Positions 34,081-45,900 of a DNA stretch of 64,000 nucleotides are shown piece by piece. The stretch's first letter is position 1. Each line of letters starts with the position of its first letter. Made by a program: the position numbers and the translations under genes. The notes beneath the pieces were generated by a model, which made no database searches, was not told the origin of the DNA, and saw nothing but the letters and a program-made list of their open reading frames with translations. The DNA is from Strobilurus pachycystidiatus (lineage: Eukaryota; Basidiomycota; Agaricomycetes; Agaricales; Physalacriaceae). Location: the NCBI GenBank assembly GCA_019915135.1, contig JAHLMK010000001.1:5270001-5334000 (forward strand). Reading direction: 5' to 3'.

Positions 34081-37000
34081 ATGTCCCAGCAAAAGTAATC
34101 AAGCTATACCTGCGTCAAGTTTTACTCATTTGCCTGACAAGGTCCAACTATCTTATCTCGGACGAGGAAGAGCAGTAAGTTATGTTATTGACTTTTCCTT
34201 ACCCGTGAATTAATCATCAATCAGGCTGCCTTCCACTGAAAAGCTCGTGAACGACGCGGCTACAGAAGCGAAGCTCAAGAAAAGGTGGCCCTCTTGTGCT
34301 GTTGCCTCCCCATCGTTGTTAACCCGCTCATCAGACCCCGCGTGTCGAACTCCCCGCCCAGAGATAGTGCTCCTGCGAAGAAGAAGACCAAAGACGTCGC
34401 GCCGGCTGAGTACGCTTTCCGACTTGTCCTCGATTATTGTTACTGATCAACCGTTTTTCAAGTGGCAAAGGTCGTAACTTGCGTCCTCGCAATAAAGTCA
34501 ACCACACCGGGCTTGAGTGTGTTATTTTGTCTATAATTCCTCCGTCCCTTTTTCTCATCCGTGCAATAGGGATCTTTCCGATCTGAGTGAGCTCGAGACG
34601 ACTCCCAAGCCCTTGTCAGTTCTTTTTTTCTCGTGCTACTCGTCTGCGACGTTGACGAATCTTGCAGGCGCCGTAAAAAGTCTGACGCGAAGGTCAAAGC
34701 TGACGCCGACGCCGAGGATAGCAAATCTAAGGCAGATGTGGAAGCGGAGACCAGGGCCGACAAGGCCGCAAAAGCGAAGGCTAAGCGCGAACAGACTAAA
34801 GTCGCTAAAGCTGCCGAGGCCGCCAAAGTGGAAGCCGCGAAAGCCGAAGCTGCCAAAGTCGAAGCCGCCAAAGTCGAAGCCGCCAAAGTCAAAGCCGCGA
34901 AGGTCGCGACTGTCAAAGCCGCTCAGGCCAAGGCAGACCGAGTTGCTCGAGCCGAAACGGCTAAAATTGCTCAAGCCAAGGTGGCCGAAGCTGCTCACGC
35001 CGAGGCTGCCAAAGCTGAACGGGAACAAGCTGCGAAATGCGATTCCGTTGAAGGTACTTCGGAACCTTCGACGGAGGATACCGACGACGACGACGAAGAA
35101 GAAGTCGATGCTGAGGTCCGCGCGCTCGAGGAAAAGCTTTCCAAGGCTCGAGCTTTGGCATCTGCTCGGAAGAAGGAGCGTTCGTCGGCCAGTCCGGTAA
35201 AGCGCACTCGTAAAGTGTCGGTGGAGTAAGTCGTAGTTCCTTTTGCCCTTCCTCTTTTGATTCAATGATCGCAGAAACTTTGATGACCTTTCTGAAAACG
35301 AGCAGTAAGTCGTGTACTCATGGCATTGAGAATTCGACATTTACCGCCATTTGTGATACCAGGATGCGCATAGCAATGCATGTTCTACTTCGCGTCGCGT
35401 GTCATTGAACGATTACTTATTTATTTCTTCAGTGAACGTTCGAAAGTGACGAGTGACAAAAAATCTGCTCCTGAAGGTGTAGGTCCGTCCTCTTCGGGAC
35501 TGTTACCTGCGTGGGACGACAGGTTGGTCCGTGTGCACTTCAGAGAATTTTTCTGACCGTACTAATTTCAGTGACGCATCCTCGCGAAGTTTGAGCGGCC
35601 TTTCCGCTGCAAGTAGTCGTGGGGATCCCCCGCAGCGACAGACGGACTTGTTTGATACCAAGTAAGTTAACTTATATCGTTTCTCGTAAATGTTAAATGC
35701 ATGCTTTAGGTCGGATGCCTCTGCTGATATTTCGGACAACGAAGCGCCACGGTGAGTCCTGTGGATAGTATGGGGTGTTCCAAATTGAACGTTTTTTCAG
35801 TATTAGTACCGAGGCAAAGTGGGTGGCCTTTCGTTGCGTTACTTTCGCTAATCTTGTGTTGGCAGAGGCAAACAGCCTGTAAAGAAGCCTGTGGCGACGT
35901 CTTCGAGTGCTGCCATTGATATTTCGTGAGGTCGCTGTTTCTTGAATCTGGACCTTGACAGCTTATATCTCCCACAGTGACGACGACGATGTTGCGATTA
36001 CTCCCAAGAAGAAGCCCGGAAAAGTCGTTGTCGTGTCTACCCCCTCGGCGACTGACCGGATTGACTCCTTCGAACCCGATTCGTGGAAATTGATACTGTA
36101 GGCTCAATTTCTGCATTTTTTACATGATAATCACCTATTACGATGAAGGAAAAACTGTTGTACTCTGCACCGGCCCAAAGACATGCGTTACCACCAGATC
36201 ATCACGGATAGAAAGGAAAATCTTCCGATTTATGAGGCTTTGTACGACCTGCCGTACGTCGTTTACGTTCACTTGCTGGTCCTCCACTTGTTACTGACCG
36301 TCCCTAGGCTTGTTGAAATCAAATCCTCGACATCGGGTATCGTTTACGAAACTAAAGGCACTGTCGTTATGAATATAAGTGACTTTTACGAGTTACCCTC
36401 GACTCATTCACAAAGGTTTTTTCCTTTTGATTCGGTCTGTTGGATGGCTTCTGATTCCTGCATTCTTAGGTTGGCTGTCGAGGCTTTCGACTTTGTCGAA
36501 ACAGATACGTGCATCAACCCGGCTCGTATCGATCCTCGTCGTTACACGAAAATCCCGGCGCCGACTGGCAATGCCTACGACCCTGGTTACATCGTTCGTC
36601 GCCAAACGCAGCAGCCCGTTGTTCTTCTCTATACCGGCATCGTGCACGAGTGTCGACTGTACGACGAGGAAGTTACACAAGCTGCTCGCCAAGTCAAGTT
36701 CATCGGGCTTTACCCGGTGAACATTGAGTTCCATCGCATGGTCGGCGCGACTTACCTTCTCACGGATGTACACTTCGATTCTACCCAAGGCCCGTTTGCT
36801 CATCTTCAAATGGAGGTTGGCGCATCCCTCGAGGAAACAGACCCGTCGGTTGTCAAGTTCGTCTCTCGAAGCAGCGCTGTAAATGCGGGGACTTCTCCAA
36901 CCAAACCTTCCCCTTATCAGTTGAAGAAACAAGAAGAGGCCGGGATGAAAATCAACACCACGAAGGGTCGAACGGTCGTACCGGTCCAACCACGTCCTTA

Positions 37001-37315
37001 CAAGGAGAAAGGTAGGCGGTATCATGTCAAGAAATCATAAACCTAATGATAATTTGTCTAGTACCAATCTACGATACGCGTTATAACCAGAATTTCGCGT
37101 TTACGCCGGAGTACCTCGATAACCTGCCTCGTCATTTCGGTGATCATCTTTACAAGAAGGGTGGATTCGACGTACCTCCAGGCAGTTTGGTGACGGTTGG
37201 CTTCCTTCCATCCACGTTTGCTCCACAAGGACGTCCGATACTCCAGTTCCATCCCCTTTTTGTCCTCCTTTTGCATACTAGGCCCAAGACTTTCGATAAG
37301 ACGCGGGATGATTAG
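34081..37315 (+). CDS. intron-rich nuclear-looking protein: Lys/Ala coiled coil plus unknown C-terminal domain
   Basis: From ATG 34081 (MSQQKSNYLISDEEEQ) about 17 short introns can be removed to give one frame ending at TAG 37313-37315. Examples are 34095-34141, 34175-34224 and 37012-37061. Next come basic patches (RPRVSNSPP, KKKTKD), LEDLSDLSELE, then a long Ala-Lys-Glu repeat of KVEAAK type (34690-35040) expected to be a coiled coil. A string of tiny Ser/Asp-rich exons includes AAIDISDDDDVAI, a second SUMO-interaction-like motif in this locus. From 36183 a globular region begins (RYHQIITDRKENLPIYEAL, MNISDFYELPS, PVVLLYTGIVHECRLYD). I do not recognise the domain. Several exon junctions are my best guess. 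Confidence 0.55.
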
Positions 37316-37959
37316 GACGGGAGGCGTGGAGTTGAGGGTGGTAGTGGTCGGAGGGAGCGGTGTCGTTGATTTCCCTAGTGTTGGTAGGATGATGTCTCGT
37401 CGATGAGCGCTCCCCCGTTTAAGCACTATGGGCGGTGTGCATTTCCTGCGAGTTGGCGTTGGTCTTTTTCTCGATGACGGATCGGTTCGCGTTTGTCGTC
37501 TTGTTTTTTTTTTAAACCCAATGCCATCGTATACACGTATGACAGGGACGCGGCCATCGAGTAGAACGGACTTGGAGGTAAGAGTGAAAAGGGCGTGTGA
37601 CGTTACTCTCAGATGACCGATTTGTCACTGGGCGACTTTAACTTTACTCTTCCGACCTCTTTTGACCAACAGCCCTTTCGCGTGTATACGCGTCAGCGCT
37701 GCCTTCTGTTTTCCGTCTGTCGTTCTTTTCGCGTTGAGAGCGGTCTCGACCTTTTTCGTGATCGTATCTGCGTACTTTAAACGCTGGGCCGTCCTCGTCC
37801 TTGCAAGAGACCAAGTCAGTGAATGTCCCTGACACACCACCGTTCTTACGTGCTGAAGATTTTTAGCAAAAGCTTGGTGGCGTAATGCCGGATATTTATC
37901 ATTTCGACCGCCCTGGAAGGTGATTTAGATTTTTTTATTGTATCCGTATACTTTCGCTC
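37316..37959. other. intergenic between two plus-strand genes
   Basis: Open stretches without a recognisable product. A T-run at 37506-37515 and an AT-rich segment before 37960 are the only notable features; the latter is probably promoter. Confidence 0.4.
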
Positions 37960-40728
37960 ATGTTCTCTGTTGTTAGAATTCCGCAGGTCTTGCATCCCGT
38001 CGCCGACCACGAAGATGTCAAATGGGACACCATTCCAAATGCCGAATGTAGGGTTATCGTGACGCGCACTCGCCATATATACTACTCGCTCGGTTGCGCT
38101 ACGCTGTCTCCAATTCCTGATCATAATTCTGCGCCCTTCGATCCACTACCCAAACCTGCCCCTGATACAACTGTCTACCTGGATCGTCACTGGTCAAGCG
38201 ATCACACCCCGTGGCAGGCTTTCTTACCGCGCGACCCGGACAGCGCATGCCAATGCCAGTTGTTCGATTGTCTTTCTTTCACGCGGCAGACGCTCGCGTT
38301 GAACGTGAATCCTGCGCCTGGAAAGGAATGGCGTCTTGATCAACATCGTGTTGATCAACTTCGGGAACTTGAATGGGTCTTGTGCGCTCTGCGAGAGTGC
38401 TTTCTCAAGAAGATCACCTTTATCAATGTCGGTTACACATCTTTTCCGATCGAGCATTACAACCAATACGGACGCTCTCAACGTACACGAATTCGTGTCG
38501 TCCATCGTGCCATCCGAGCGCGTTCTGCCTTGCTTTTGTTAGGCGCCGAAGTCTCGTTCCTATTCGCGTATTTGTCCAACACCTCGAAGCCGGCTATTTT
38601 CTCTTGGCGAGACGCATTCAAATCCCATAAGGTTCCTCATCACCTTCTCGATTTCATCGACTTGTCATGGTTGTTCCATCACGGTCTTTCCTTCCAGGAA
38701 ACACTGTTACCTGCCGAATGGCTCGTTAATAGGACAGAACGTCTAGGTGCTTTCGTGCACATGAAGCACTGCAATTGGCTGCCATTGTTCTACATCTTTC
38801 ACAGCTTTCACGTTCCTTTGTGGTTGTATTTCGGTACAACTACTGACACGATAAAGAACTCTCTCACTCGCTTAGACTCTGACGCAATCAGAGCAGCCTC
38901 TCGATGGCCCTTGGAATCCGTCGCCGCCGGCAAACATGTCTCTACTCAGTGTGCTAGGCCGGTCATCCCCCGTCCTCTCTTTCCTTTGCCTCAACCGTCC
39001 TCTGTCGATTTCACCGTTGACGCTGCTTCCACTTCCAATCTTCCTCTTGCGGAAACCTACGAACCTGTCTGTCGAGGAGAACCTCCTTCATCTCAACTGG
39101 TGGGTGAAACGTGGCAATCTTTCCTGCAGCGACGCGATCGTCGTATAGAAGATATGCGTCTTCGAGAGGATTCCCCGGAACGGCAGGCTCGTGAAGAGAG
39201 AGAAGCAAGGGCCGCAGACCAGACTATGCCGAGAAACGATCCTCGCAGTTCGTCGGTGTTCGTTTGGGAAGAAGGTCCTCGAGGTTACCTTGTTCGGAAC
39301 TTCATTCAACCTGTTATGGTGAAGTATCATTGGTTCGCGTTTCAATCCTTCCAGCGGCTTTATTGTTCGTGGACGGACGAGTGGGACTTAATCGACGAGC
39401 TCGTCGAAGAACCAGTCGCACTTTCCCAGGATGTCGACGACGATACCGATGACATGTCTTCGTCCGTTGAAGTAACAGAAACCTTCGATATCGAGCAGCC
39501 TGCAGGAGGTGAAGAAAGCAACGTTGACGTCGCCGGCCAATCTTCTTCTACCCCCTACACAGCCCCTACTCCTCGCGCAGTTGCTATTCACGAGAACGTC
39601 GCGGACGTTGTGCCGTTGCGTATAACGTGCATATCACCTTCTGAGCTTCTATCGTGCCGGTTTGGCATTACCATGCCAAGTGCGGATTCCGAGGTTGCAT
39701 GTGATGTCGGACGCTGGAAAACTGCACGTTTTTGTACGGGCACCTACCGATGCGAGCAAACTCAATTGCCTCGCAACCAACTTGCTTTCGCTGAAGCCAC
39801 TGAACTACTTCGAAGCCTTGATCACCTTCCGTCCCATTTCTTGCCCCGCTTCAATCTTTGGAGTGATATGAGCATGATTAACCCCGAATTTGTCTGTCTT
39901 AAGCCGCATGCATTCACTGTGCGCAAAGGTGTCATCTCAACTGTCACCTCGGTTTATGAAATCATACCAGTGTCAGGAATTTCTACATGCCGGCTTTTCC
40001 TCTTCACCCCTACGGATGTTCTCCACTGTTTGCGAGTCAACGCCACTTGTCTCGAGGACCTTATTGTGTATCTCGTTGGACACGGTATACGGTATTCACG
40101 GTGCTTTGTCTCGAATCAAGTGGTTTCGCCCGACCCTATTCCTCGGCTTCCTCGCTACATTCCAATCCGACCGTACGGTTATGTACCAAATTCTTCCGAG
40201 TTTTTGCATTACTTCCGTCGATGCGGAGACCTATTGTGTGACCCACAAGTCGCTCGCGCTGCTCTTGCCCGGGGCGGCATCGTTTGGCGGATAGCAGTGG
40301 AACACGTTCCTTTGTCGTGGGCAAACAGTATTCCCGTGATACGAGATGTGGCGCGACGCGGATTGTCTCATCCCACGGTAGATCGCGATGTTGTCTTGGT
40401 GGAAGAGTCTTTGACAGAGGAGCACATCGATATCATTTGCGGAGTCTATCGTGTGGAAAGAACTCGGGATGCCAGGAGTGTACGATATACGGAAAACTTT
40501 TCGTGGTTCCCCTCACCAGATATATGGCAGCAAAGCGGGATAGATTTAGGGGTATGGACATCAGACTGCGAATCTTGGTTCAGAGAGAGGGTTGCTTCGC
40601 ACGCGCATGGACCTGTCGCGATCAGGAATCAGTCGGATTGGCGACAGGCTCTGCGTGGCGTCCGACAACTTGTTGAACTACGGAAGAATGTACATAACCG
40701 CGCGCTTGATTGTATAACAAATTTGTAA
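37960..40728 (+). CDS. 922-aa intronless protein of an uncharacterised agaricomycete family
   Basis: This is a single uninterrupted frame from ATG (MFSVVRIPQVLHPVADH), striking beside its intron-rich neighbours. Visible segments are an N-terminal Cys/His-containing part (SACQCQLFDCLSF), an aromatic-rich region (LSWLFHHGLSF, then RLGAFVHMKHCNWLPLFYIF and PLWLYFG), and a charged helix WQSFLQRRDRRIEDMRLRE with RQAREEREARAAD. An acidic linker follows, then a C-terminal half with GIVWRIAVEHV. The combination recalls large hypothetical proteins seen repeatedly in mushroom genomes. I know no assigned function and see no DDE, tyrosine-recombinase or polymerase motif. Its size and lack of introns suggest a core protein of the element. 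Confidence 0.7.
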   Translation: MFSVVRIPQVLHPVADHEDVKWDTIPNAECRVIVTRTRHIYYSLGCATLSPIPDHNSAPFDPLPKPAPDTTVYLDRHWSSDHTPWQAFLPRDPDSACQCQLFDCLSFTRQTLALNVNPAPGKEWRLDQHRVDQLRELEWVLCALRECFLKKITFINVGYTSFPIEHYNQYGRSQRTRIRVVHRAIRARSALLLLGAEVSFLFAYLSNTSKPAIFSWRDAFKSHKVPHHLLDFIDLSWLFHHGLSFQETLLPAEWLVNRTERLGAFVHMKHCNWLPLFYIFHSFHVPLWLYFGTTTDTIKNSLTRLDSDAIRAASRWPLESVAAGKHVSTQCARPVIPRPLFPLPQPSSVDFTVDAASTSNLPLAETYEPVCRGEPPSSQLVGETWQSFLQRRDRRIEDMRLREDSPERQAREEREARAADQTMPRNDPRSSSVFVWEEGPRGYLVRNFIQPVMVKYHWFAFQSFQRLYCSWTDEWDLIDELVEEPVALSQDVDDDTDDMSSSVEVTETFDIEQPAGGEESNVDVAGQSSSTPYTAPTPRAVAIHENVADVVPLRITCISPSELLSCRFGITMPSADSEVACDVGRWKTARFCTGTYRCEQTQLPRNQLAFAEATELLRSLDHLPSHFLPRFNLWSDMSMINPEFVCLKPHAFTVRKGVISTVTSVYEIIPVSGISTCRLFLFTPTDVLHCLRVNATCLEDLIVYLVGHGIRYSRCFVSNQVVSPDPIPRLPRYIPIRPYGYVPNSSEFLHYFRRCGDLLCDPQVARAALARGGIVWRIAVEHVPLSWANSIPVIRDVARRGLSHPTVDRDVVLVEESLTEEHIDIICGVYRVERTRDARSVRYTENFSWFPSPDIWQQSGIDLGVWTSDCESWFRERVASHAHGPVAIRNQSDWRQALRGVRQLVELRKNVHNRALDCITNL

Positions 40729-40758
40729 TTCATCTGCACCTCGATCTTAACCTTCATC

Positions 40759-41154
40759 ATGCCCTCTAAAGGGAAAATCGTGAAAGACCCGCGACAAACA
40801 ACACTGCCTTTTCGCTCGGGAAAGTTTGCCGGAAGGGCTGCCGTTCTATCGCGTTTAAAGGCGAACGTCCGTCCCAAATCGGTCTCCATCTTGCCTACAG
40901 TTCAAGTTGCACGAGTCGATCAGTCCTACCGTGACGCTCAAGGAGCCTGTAAAATCAAGGGCGGAGACCTCAATCTGAAAGATGGACGCTGGCGGGCGTT
41001 GCTGTGTAAATTACTGGAGGACGGTTGGATTTCAAATCCCGCAGGTTCGTTCTCTTCGCTGGCATGTTGTAACGAAAGTTAACCTTTTGGTTTGTACCCA
41101 GTGTTGGATAGTGATGATTACGCCTGGGAACTATTGCGATGGTTTGACTTGTAA
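40759..41154 (+). CDS. small basic protein (about 112 aa) with a PIP-box-like motif
   Basis: Exons 40759-41044 and 41102-41154 (57-nt intron) give MPSKGKIVKDPRQTTLPFRSG... to ...DYAWELLRWFDL. The N-terminal QTTLPF preceded by basic residues looks like a degenerate PCNA-interaction box, and the C-terminus is acidic/aromatic. It starts only 30 bp after the 922-aa ORF on the same strand. Family unknown; the PCNA link is speculation. Confidence 0.5.
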
Positions 41155-41678
41155 CTTGATCTGAAACATCTCGTTTCCCAGTCTGATTTCCAAGTAGGTG
41201 GCCAGACTACGGTCCTTGTGTCGGTGCGCCGCGATTGATGCGATGGGAAAGAGCATTGAAGCTGAAACTGTCTGTTCCTGTGGAGGTATATGCGTATTCA
41301 ACCTGCGACGGATGTCAGATTCGATTGAACTTTGCCTAGATTCATGATATCCTTGCCACGAAGACCGCCCAACAACATGCTCGTTACAGGGAAACTATTT
41401 ATTGGGGAACAATATGAAGAATGGGATGTATCTACCTACAGTGTCCAGTTCGGCTCAATCGTGTAGTGACTCGTATACGCGTACGCAAGGTCATTTCAAT
41501 AGGCTTATCGATGCGGCGCAGGCACGATGCGGCAAATGTTACATGTCGGTAATTTGAATATGTGTCACGTTGAACTTCTTTCTGACCTCCACTACGATAA
41601 TGGTTTGTCTTCCTTTCCGTGGTCATTCAGTGTCGCTTGTAATGTGGCTCTTCCTGGCATTCTGGTACGTACGCGTAT
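41155..41678. other. intergenic
   Basis: No gene recognised; the inverted-repeat element follows directly. Confidence 0.4.
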
Positions 41679-41951
41679 CACTGCATGAAACATATCATAT
41701 TTACGCCTGAAATATGATGAAAAAATGTAAAATTTCTTTAGCATATTTTCACTTCAAAAATGATGAAAATATTGTAAAAATATATGAAAATATGGTAAAT
41801 ATATGCTATACCTTGCTATAATCAGATGTATTCATCATATTTTCACTCAATTTCATGATAATTTTATCATTTTCAAGATGTAAATATGCTAAAGAAATTT
41901 TACAATTTTTCACCATATTTCCGGCATAAATATGGTATGTTTCATGCAGTG
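41679..41951. mobile_element. 273-bp AT-rich inverted-repeat element (MITE, CACTG ends)
   Basis: The ends CACTGCATGAAACATA and its complement enclose AT-rich sequence with many ATGATGAAAA-type motifs. The arms are inverted over roughly 80 bp with imperfections, so transcripts would fold into a long hairpin. TAT flanks both sides (41676-41678 and 41952-41954). CACTR ends with a 3-bp duplication are as in the CACTA/CMC superfamily, which I infer. There is no coding capacity. Confidence 0.8.
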
Positions 41952-41954
41952 TAT

Positions 41955-42959
41955 GATTCGCAAGGATATCCTTGTTGACCCTTACATAGGATGTTCGGAT
42001 GGCCTGTCGCCTTTGGTGTCAGTGTCCTCGAGAAAAGCCTTCACGAAGCACGTCTTGAAGACCGTTGCCTTTATATGGCACATCCTGATGCTCTCATGCG
42101 CGTGGAATACTATTGCCCTTACACATCGTATGGGTCGAGCACGTCCTTGAACGGATCGCTTCTTCAGCATCGTACGATGCAGCCTGATATCAGGTCTATA
42201 CTTCGCACAGAGCAATATTGCTCATATATTTCAACAAATACTACTCCGTGTATTCTTCCGAACTTCTCGTCCTTGTCCCCACTCGGAAAGGCAGGAATTG
42301 TCACGGACTCGTTCCGCCAGATAAATAGGACTCGGTCTGTATACCAAAAATCGTTCTGCGCGCAAGTGTCCGTACCCTTGTTTGCAAGATCGTCGCGAAG
42401 GCCGGTGCTGGCTCGCAGAGATGTCACAGCGCGCTTCGCACTGACACTGAGTAACCGTATAGGTTCCCTCGCCTCTCATGCACGCGCACTGTTGTATCGA
42501 TTTGGATTACATATCGAACAACAGCTCAAAAGACGGAGATCTGAGGATCTCAGTGAACCGTCCCTCTATACTGTGTTCGTGAATATCGCTCGAAATGTGA
42601 GGTGCTTGCAGCACCGTATGTGCAGATACACTATGCTCAAGCATGATTGGGTCGTCGGTATGAAGATCTCTCCTTCTTCGCTACATCTGGTATTCCGCGC
42701 AGACTGTATTGATCAGTGCTTTGTGTCAGGAAGAACTGCTGTTCGTTGCTTGTACCGCCCACTTGTAAAGCGTATCACGGGGGCGATTGCTACACGATTG
42801 AAGTGCGTGCTAGCAGAAGCTGTGTATCGGAAAAAGTCCTTCTTTACTTCCGTTCAGTCCGTTGCTCGGTGGCGCTCTTGCAGCCTTTCACGCACTGAGC
42901 GATCAAAGTTTACATGTACAAACTCTGCCCAATGCGACATATCTAATCGTTGTAGGCCA
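41955..42959 (+). other. open upstream frame of the Rep-helicase gene, coding status unclear
   Basis: The reading frame that feeds the Rep-helicase N-terminus is open from 41991, but the residues here look unlike a folded protein and no start is obvious. It may contain untranslated sequence and small introns. Confidence 0.35.
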
Positions 42960-45900
42960 GTTGGCGGCGCTCCTGCACGTCCGAAACGGAAAGTACCCTA
43001 CGGTGAACTTGCGGGTTACGAAGTGGAAGGACGGCCTATTGCAGACAAAGCAGATACCGTTTACACGTACACGGCACATTCGCATCCAACATCGACAGAG
43101 CGTCTTCATACCCAAGGTCTTCTCTGTGTTAGACTCACTCCGAACGAACTTTCCAGATATACCACGGTCAGAGAGCTCATAGAAGTTGCGCGAATGCATG
43201 ATATCGAGATTTCCAGGACGGCAAAACTTGCCGAGGTGCAGGCATTAGTGAAAGATCATCACTGTGCTCGTTGCGATACTTATATTAGTGCGTTTATGGC
43301 GCAGGCGAAACCGAAGAAAAAGACACAAAAGGGCATTTCCAACTTTGATATCGTGGCCCCTCCAGATCCTTTGTCGGATTCTTCGGATAAATTCCCGCCT
43401 GAAGGACTGACGTCTGTTCGTCAGAGAGAAATTGTTCGACGTTATTGTAAGCGAATGTCGGCTGCAGAAATTGAAGAAGGAGGTTGCGCCGTATGTGGAC
43501 AGACTGTGTTAAAAAAAACCTTACGTTGTTGCGCCACGTGAAGAATTTTCTTCATATTCTGGAAGCGGACGGTGTAACCTGCGTCGAACGTCAGTCTGAA
43601 AAAGATAAACGACGCGAACTAACGGGTCCTGTGATTGACAAGAGTGTCAATACCATATGTAGAGAATGTCGCGGACATGTTGTACGTGGCCGTGTGCCAC
43701 CCCTGGCTCTGTGTAAAGGTTTGTGGCTAGGGGAAGTTCCGCCGGAATTGAAGGATCTCCGATTCATGGAACGTTTGCTGGTGAGTCGTATCAGACATAC
43801 TTGTGCATACGTAAAAGTACAGAGTGGATTTACCAAAATGAAAGCCAATGTGGTATGTTTCGAAAGTCCAACGCCAAAAGTGTACGACTTCCTCCCACCT
43901 CCGAAAGCTGATATGCAGGAAGTTCTCGCTATTGTATTCACAGGTCCGCTGCATCCGACTAAGGCTGATATGGCCAGAACGCCGTTACTAGTACGCCACG
44001 ACAAGGTTCGCCTGGCGATTGAATGGCTCGCGTTGAACCATGTTGAGTATCGTGACATAAAGTTCTCGAAGAAGAACCTGGAAGAATACTCAGAGGATGC
44101 ACCTCCTGTATCAGTTCAATACCATGCCATGGACTCGAACAAGACTGAAGAAGGTATGAGTAAGTTTGATTTGGACGAAGAAGACGGTGTAGAGACGGGA
44201 CCTTGTCCTTTTGTCGTTCACGGGCTTACATCGGAAGCGTTGAATTCCGAAACGGTAAGCCGTCTGAAAGCTCTTGCCTTGAAGCATTTCAAGACGGACA
44301 ATGGCGCTGTCCTTGCCGTTGGTCATGGTGCTAAGCCAGAAAGTCTTTTCAACAACGAATCTCTTTATCCAAGAATGTTCCCTTGGCTGTTTCCGTATGG
44401 TAAAGGGGGAATGGGCTCCGTTGAAAAGGTGGGCGATACTCGCTACAAGAAGTGGTTAATGAACTATCATGATCGACGCTTCCAGGAAGATCCGACTTTT
44501 CCTTTTGTAGCTTTCTGCCACGAGCAACTCCGAGATTCGAGTCGTGCAGCTTACTTGATGACCGAGAAGAAAAATTTTGACGCTATCACTGAACGTCTGA
44601 TGAATGTGGATCACGCTGTTCTGAATTCAATCATCGAGCGCATGGAAAACGGAGAAAACGTCAAGGCCGAAACAGATGCCGAACACAACTGTTACCAGGT
44701 CATACGGGATCTCGATGCTGTTGCTAGAAATGTGAAGGGGACCCCTACAGCCAAACGCGTCATGAACAACGAGGTATGGTCCCTTATTTCTCATCGGGGG
44801 GCACCCTCGTGGTACATTACTTTTTCTCCGTGTGATTTCAAGAGCCCCATTGCTCTTCATTACGCTGGGGAGGATATAAAACTCGACGCTATGCCTGCGT
44901 TGAATGACGGAGATCGTTTGAGACTCGTGGCAGCGAACCCGGCGGCAGCCGCGAAATTCTTCCATTTCATGGTGACTGTCTTTGTGGAGGAAATCCTTGG
45001 GTGTTGCGCAGACGGTAAACCTCGGGAAACAGGCCTCTACGGAGACACCGTGGGCTACTATGGTACGGTAGAACAACAAGGTCGTTTGACCTTACATTTG
45101 CACCTCATGTTGTGGATACGAGCGGCTATCAGTCCCCAAGAAATCCGCGACCGTCTCAATAGTAAAGATGGGCGTTTTCAACAAGAGCTCGTCAAGTGGC
45201 TCGAAACTTCGCATACCGGAGACTTTTTTCACGGCTCTCAGCAAGAGGTTTGGGATCGAGTGCACACGAACGAAGAAAAACACAAAGAAAAAGCGAAGGA
45301 AAACGGAATAAAACCCGATACAATCGCAGACAGTTACGATCCCACGTATACGATGCCGCTGGCACCGCCAGATGAGTGCAAATCTCAGTGCGGATCGTGT
45401 CGGCAGTGCGAATTGCTCAAAGAGTGGGACGAATACTTCCAGCATACAGTTGATGAAATTATCGTTCGGTCCAATGTGCATGATTGCGGGCAAAACTTAA
45501 ACAAGGACGGTAGCGTCAATCGCAAAAAGGACCACGCTGGTTGTCGCAACAACAAATACAAGACATGCTCGGCGCGTTTTCCCAGAAAGACTAGACCCGA
45601 GACGGAAGTGGATGAGACTGGAGGGATCTTCATGAAGAAAAGCGAACCGAATATCAACACGGTTACGCCTGCGCTGTCTTATTTCACTCGGGGAAATACC
45701 GATGTGACCAGTATGTTATCTGGTACTGCCATCAAAGCCGTTGTCCTTTATATCACTAACTACATTACGAAGCCTTCTCTCACGACCCACGTCATTTTCG
45801 ACGTGATCCGAGAAATGTTCTCCGCCAACAGCGAGCTGCTGGGAAGCGACGAGTCCGCTGGACAAAAGACTCGTCGCTTGATGGCAAAAATTGTCAATCG

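Noticed and set aside
34636..35340. 234-codon minus-strand ORF rich in Gly/Phe/Ser
   Set aside because: It is antisense to the Ala/Lys-rich coiled-coil exon; such repeats give open complementary frames.
42164..42479. overlapping minus-strand ORFs upstream of the Rep gene
   Set aside because: No domain, no splice pattern, and they overlap the open frame of the plus-strand gene.
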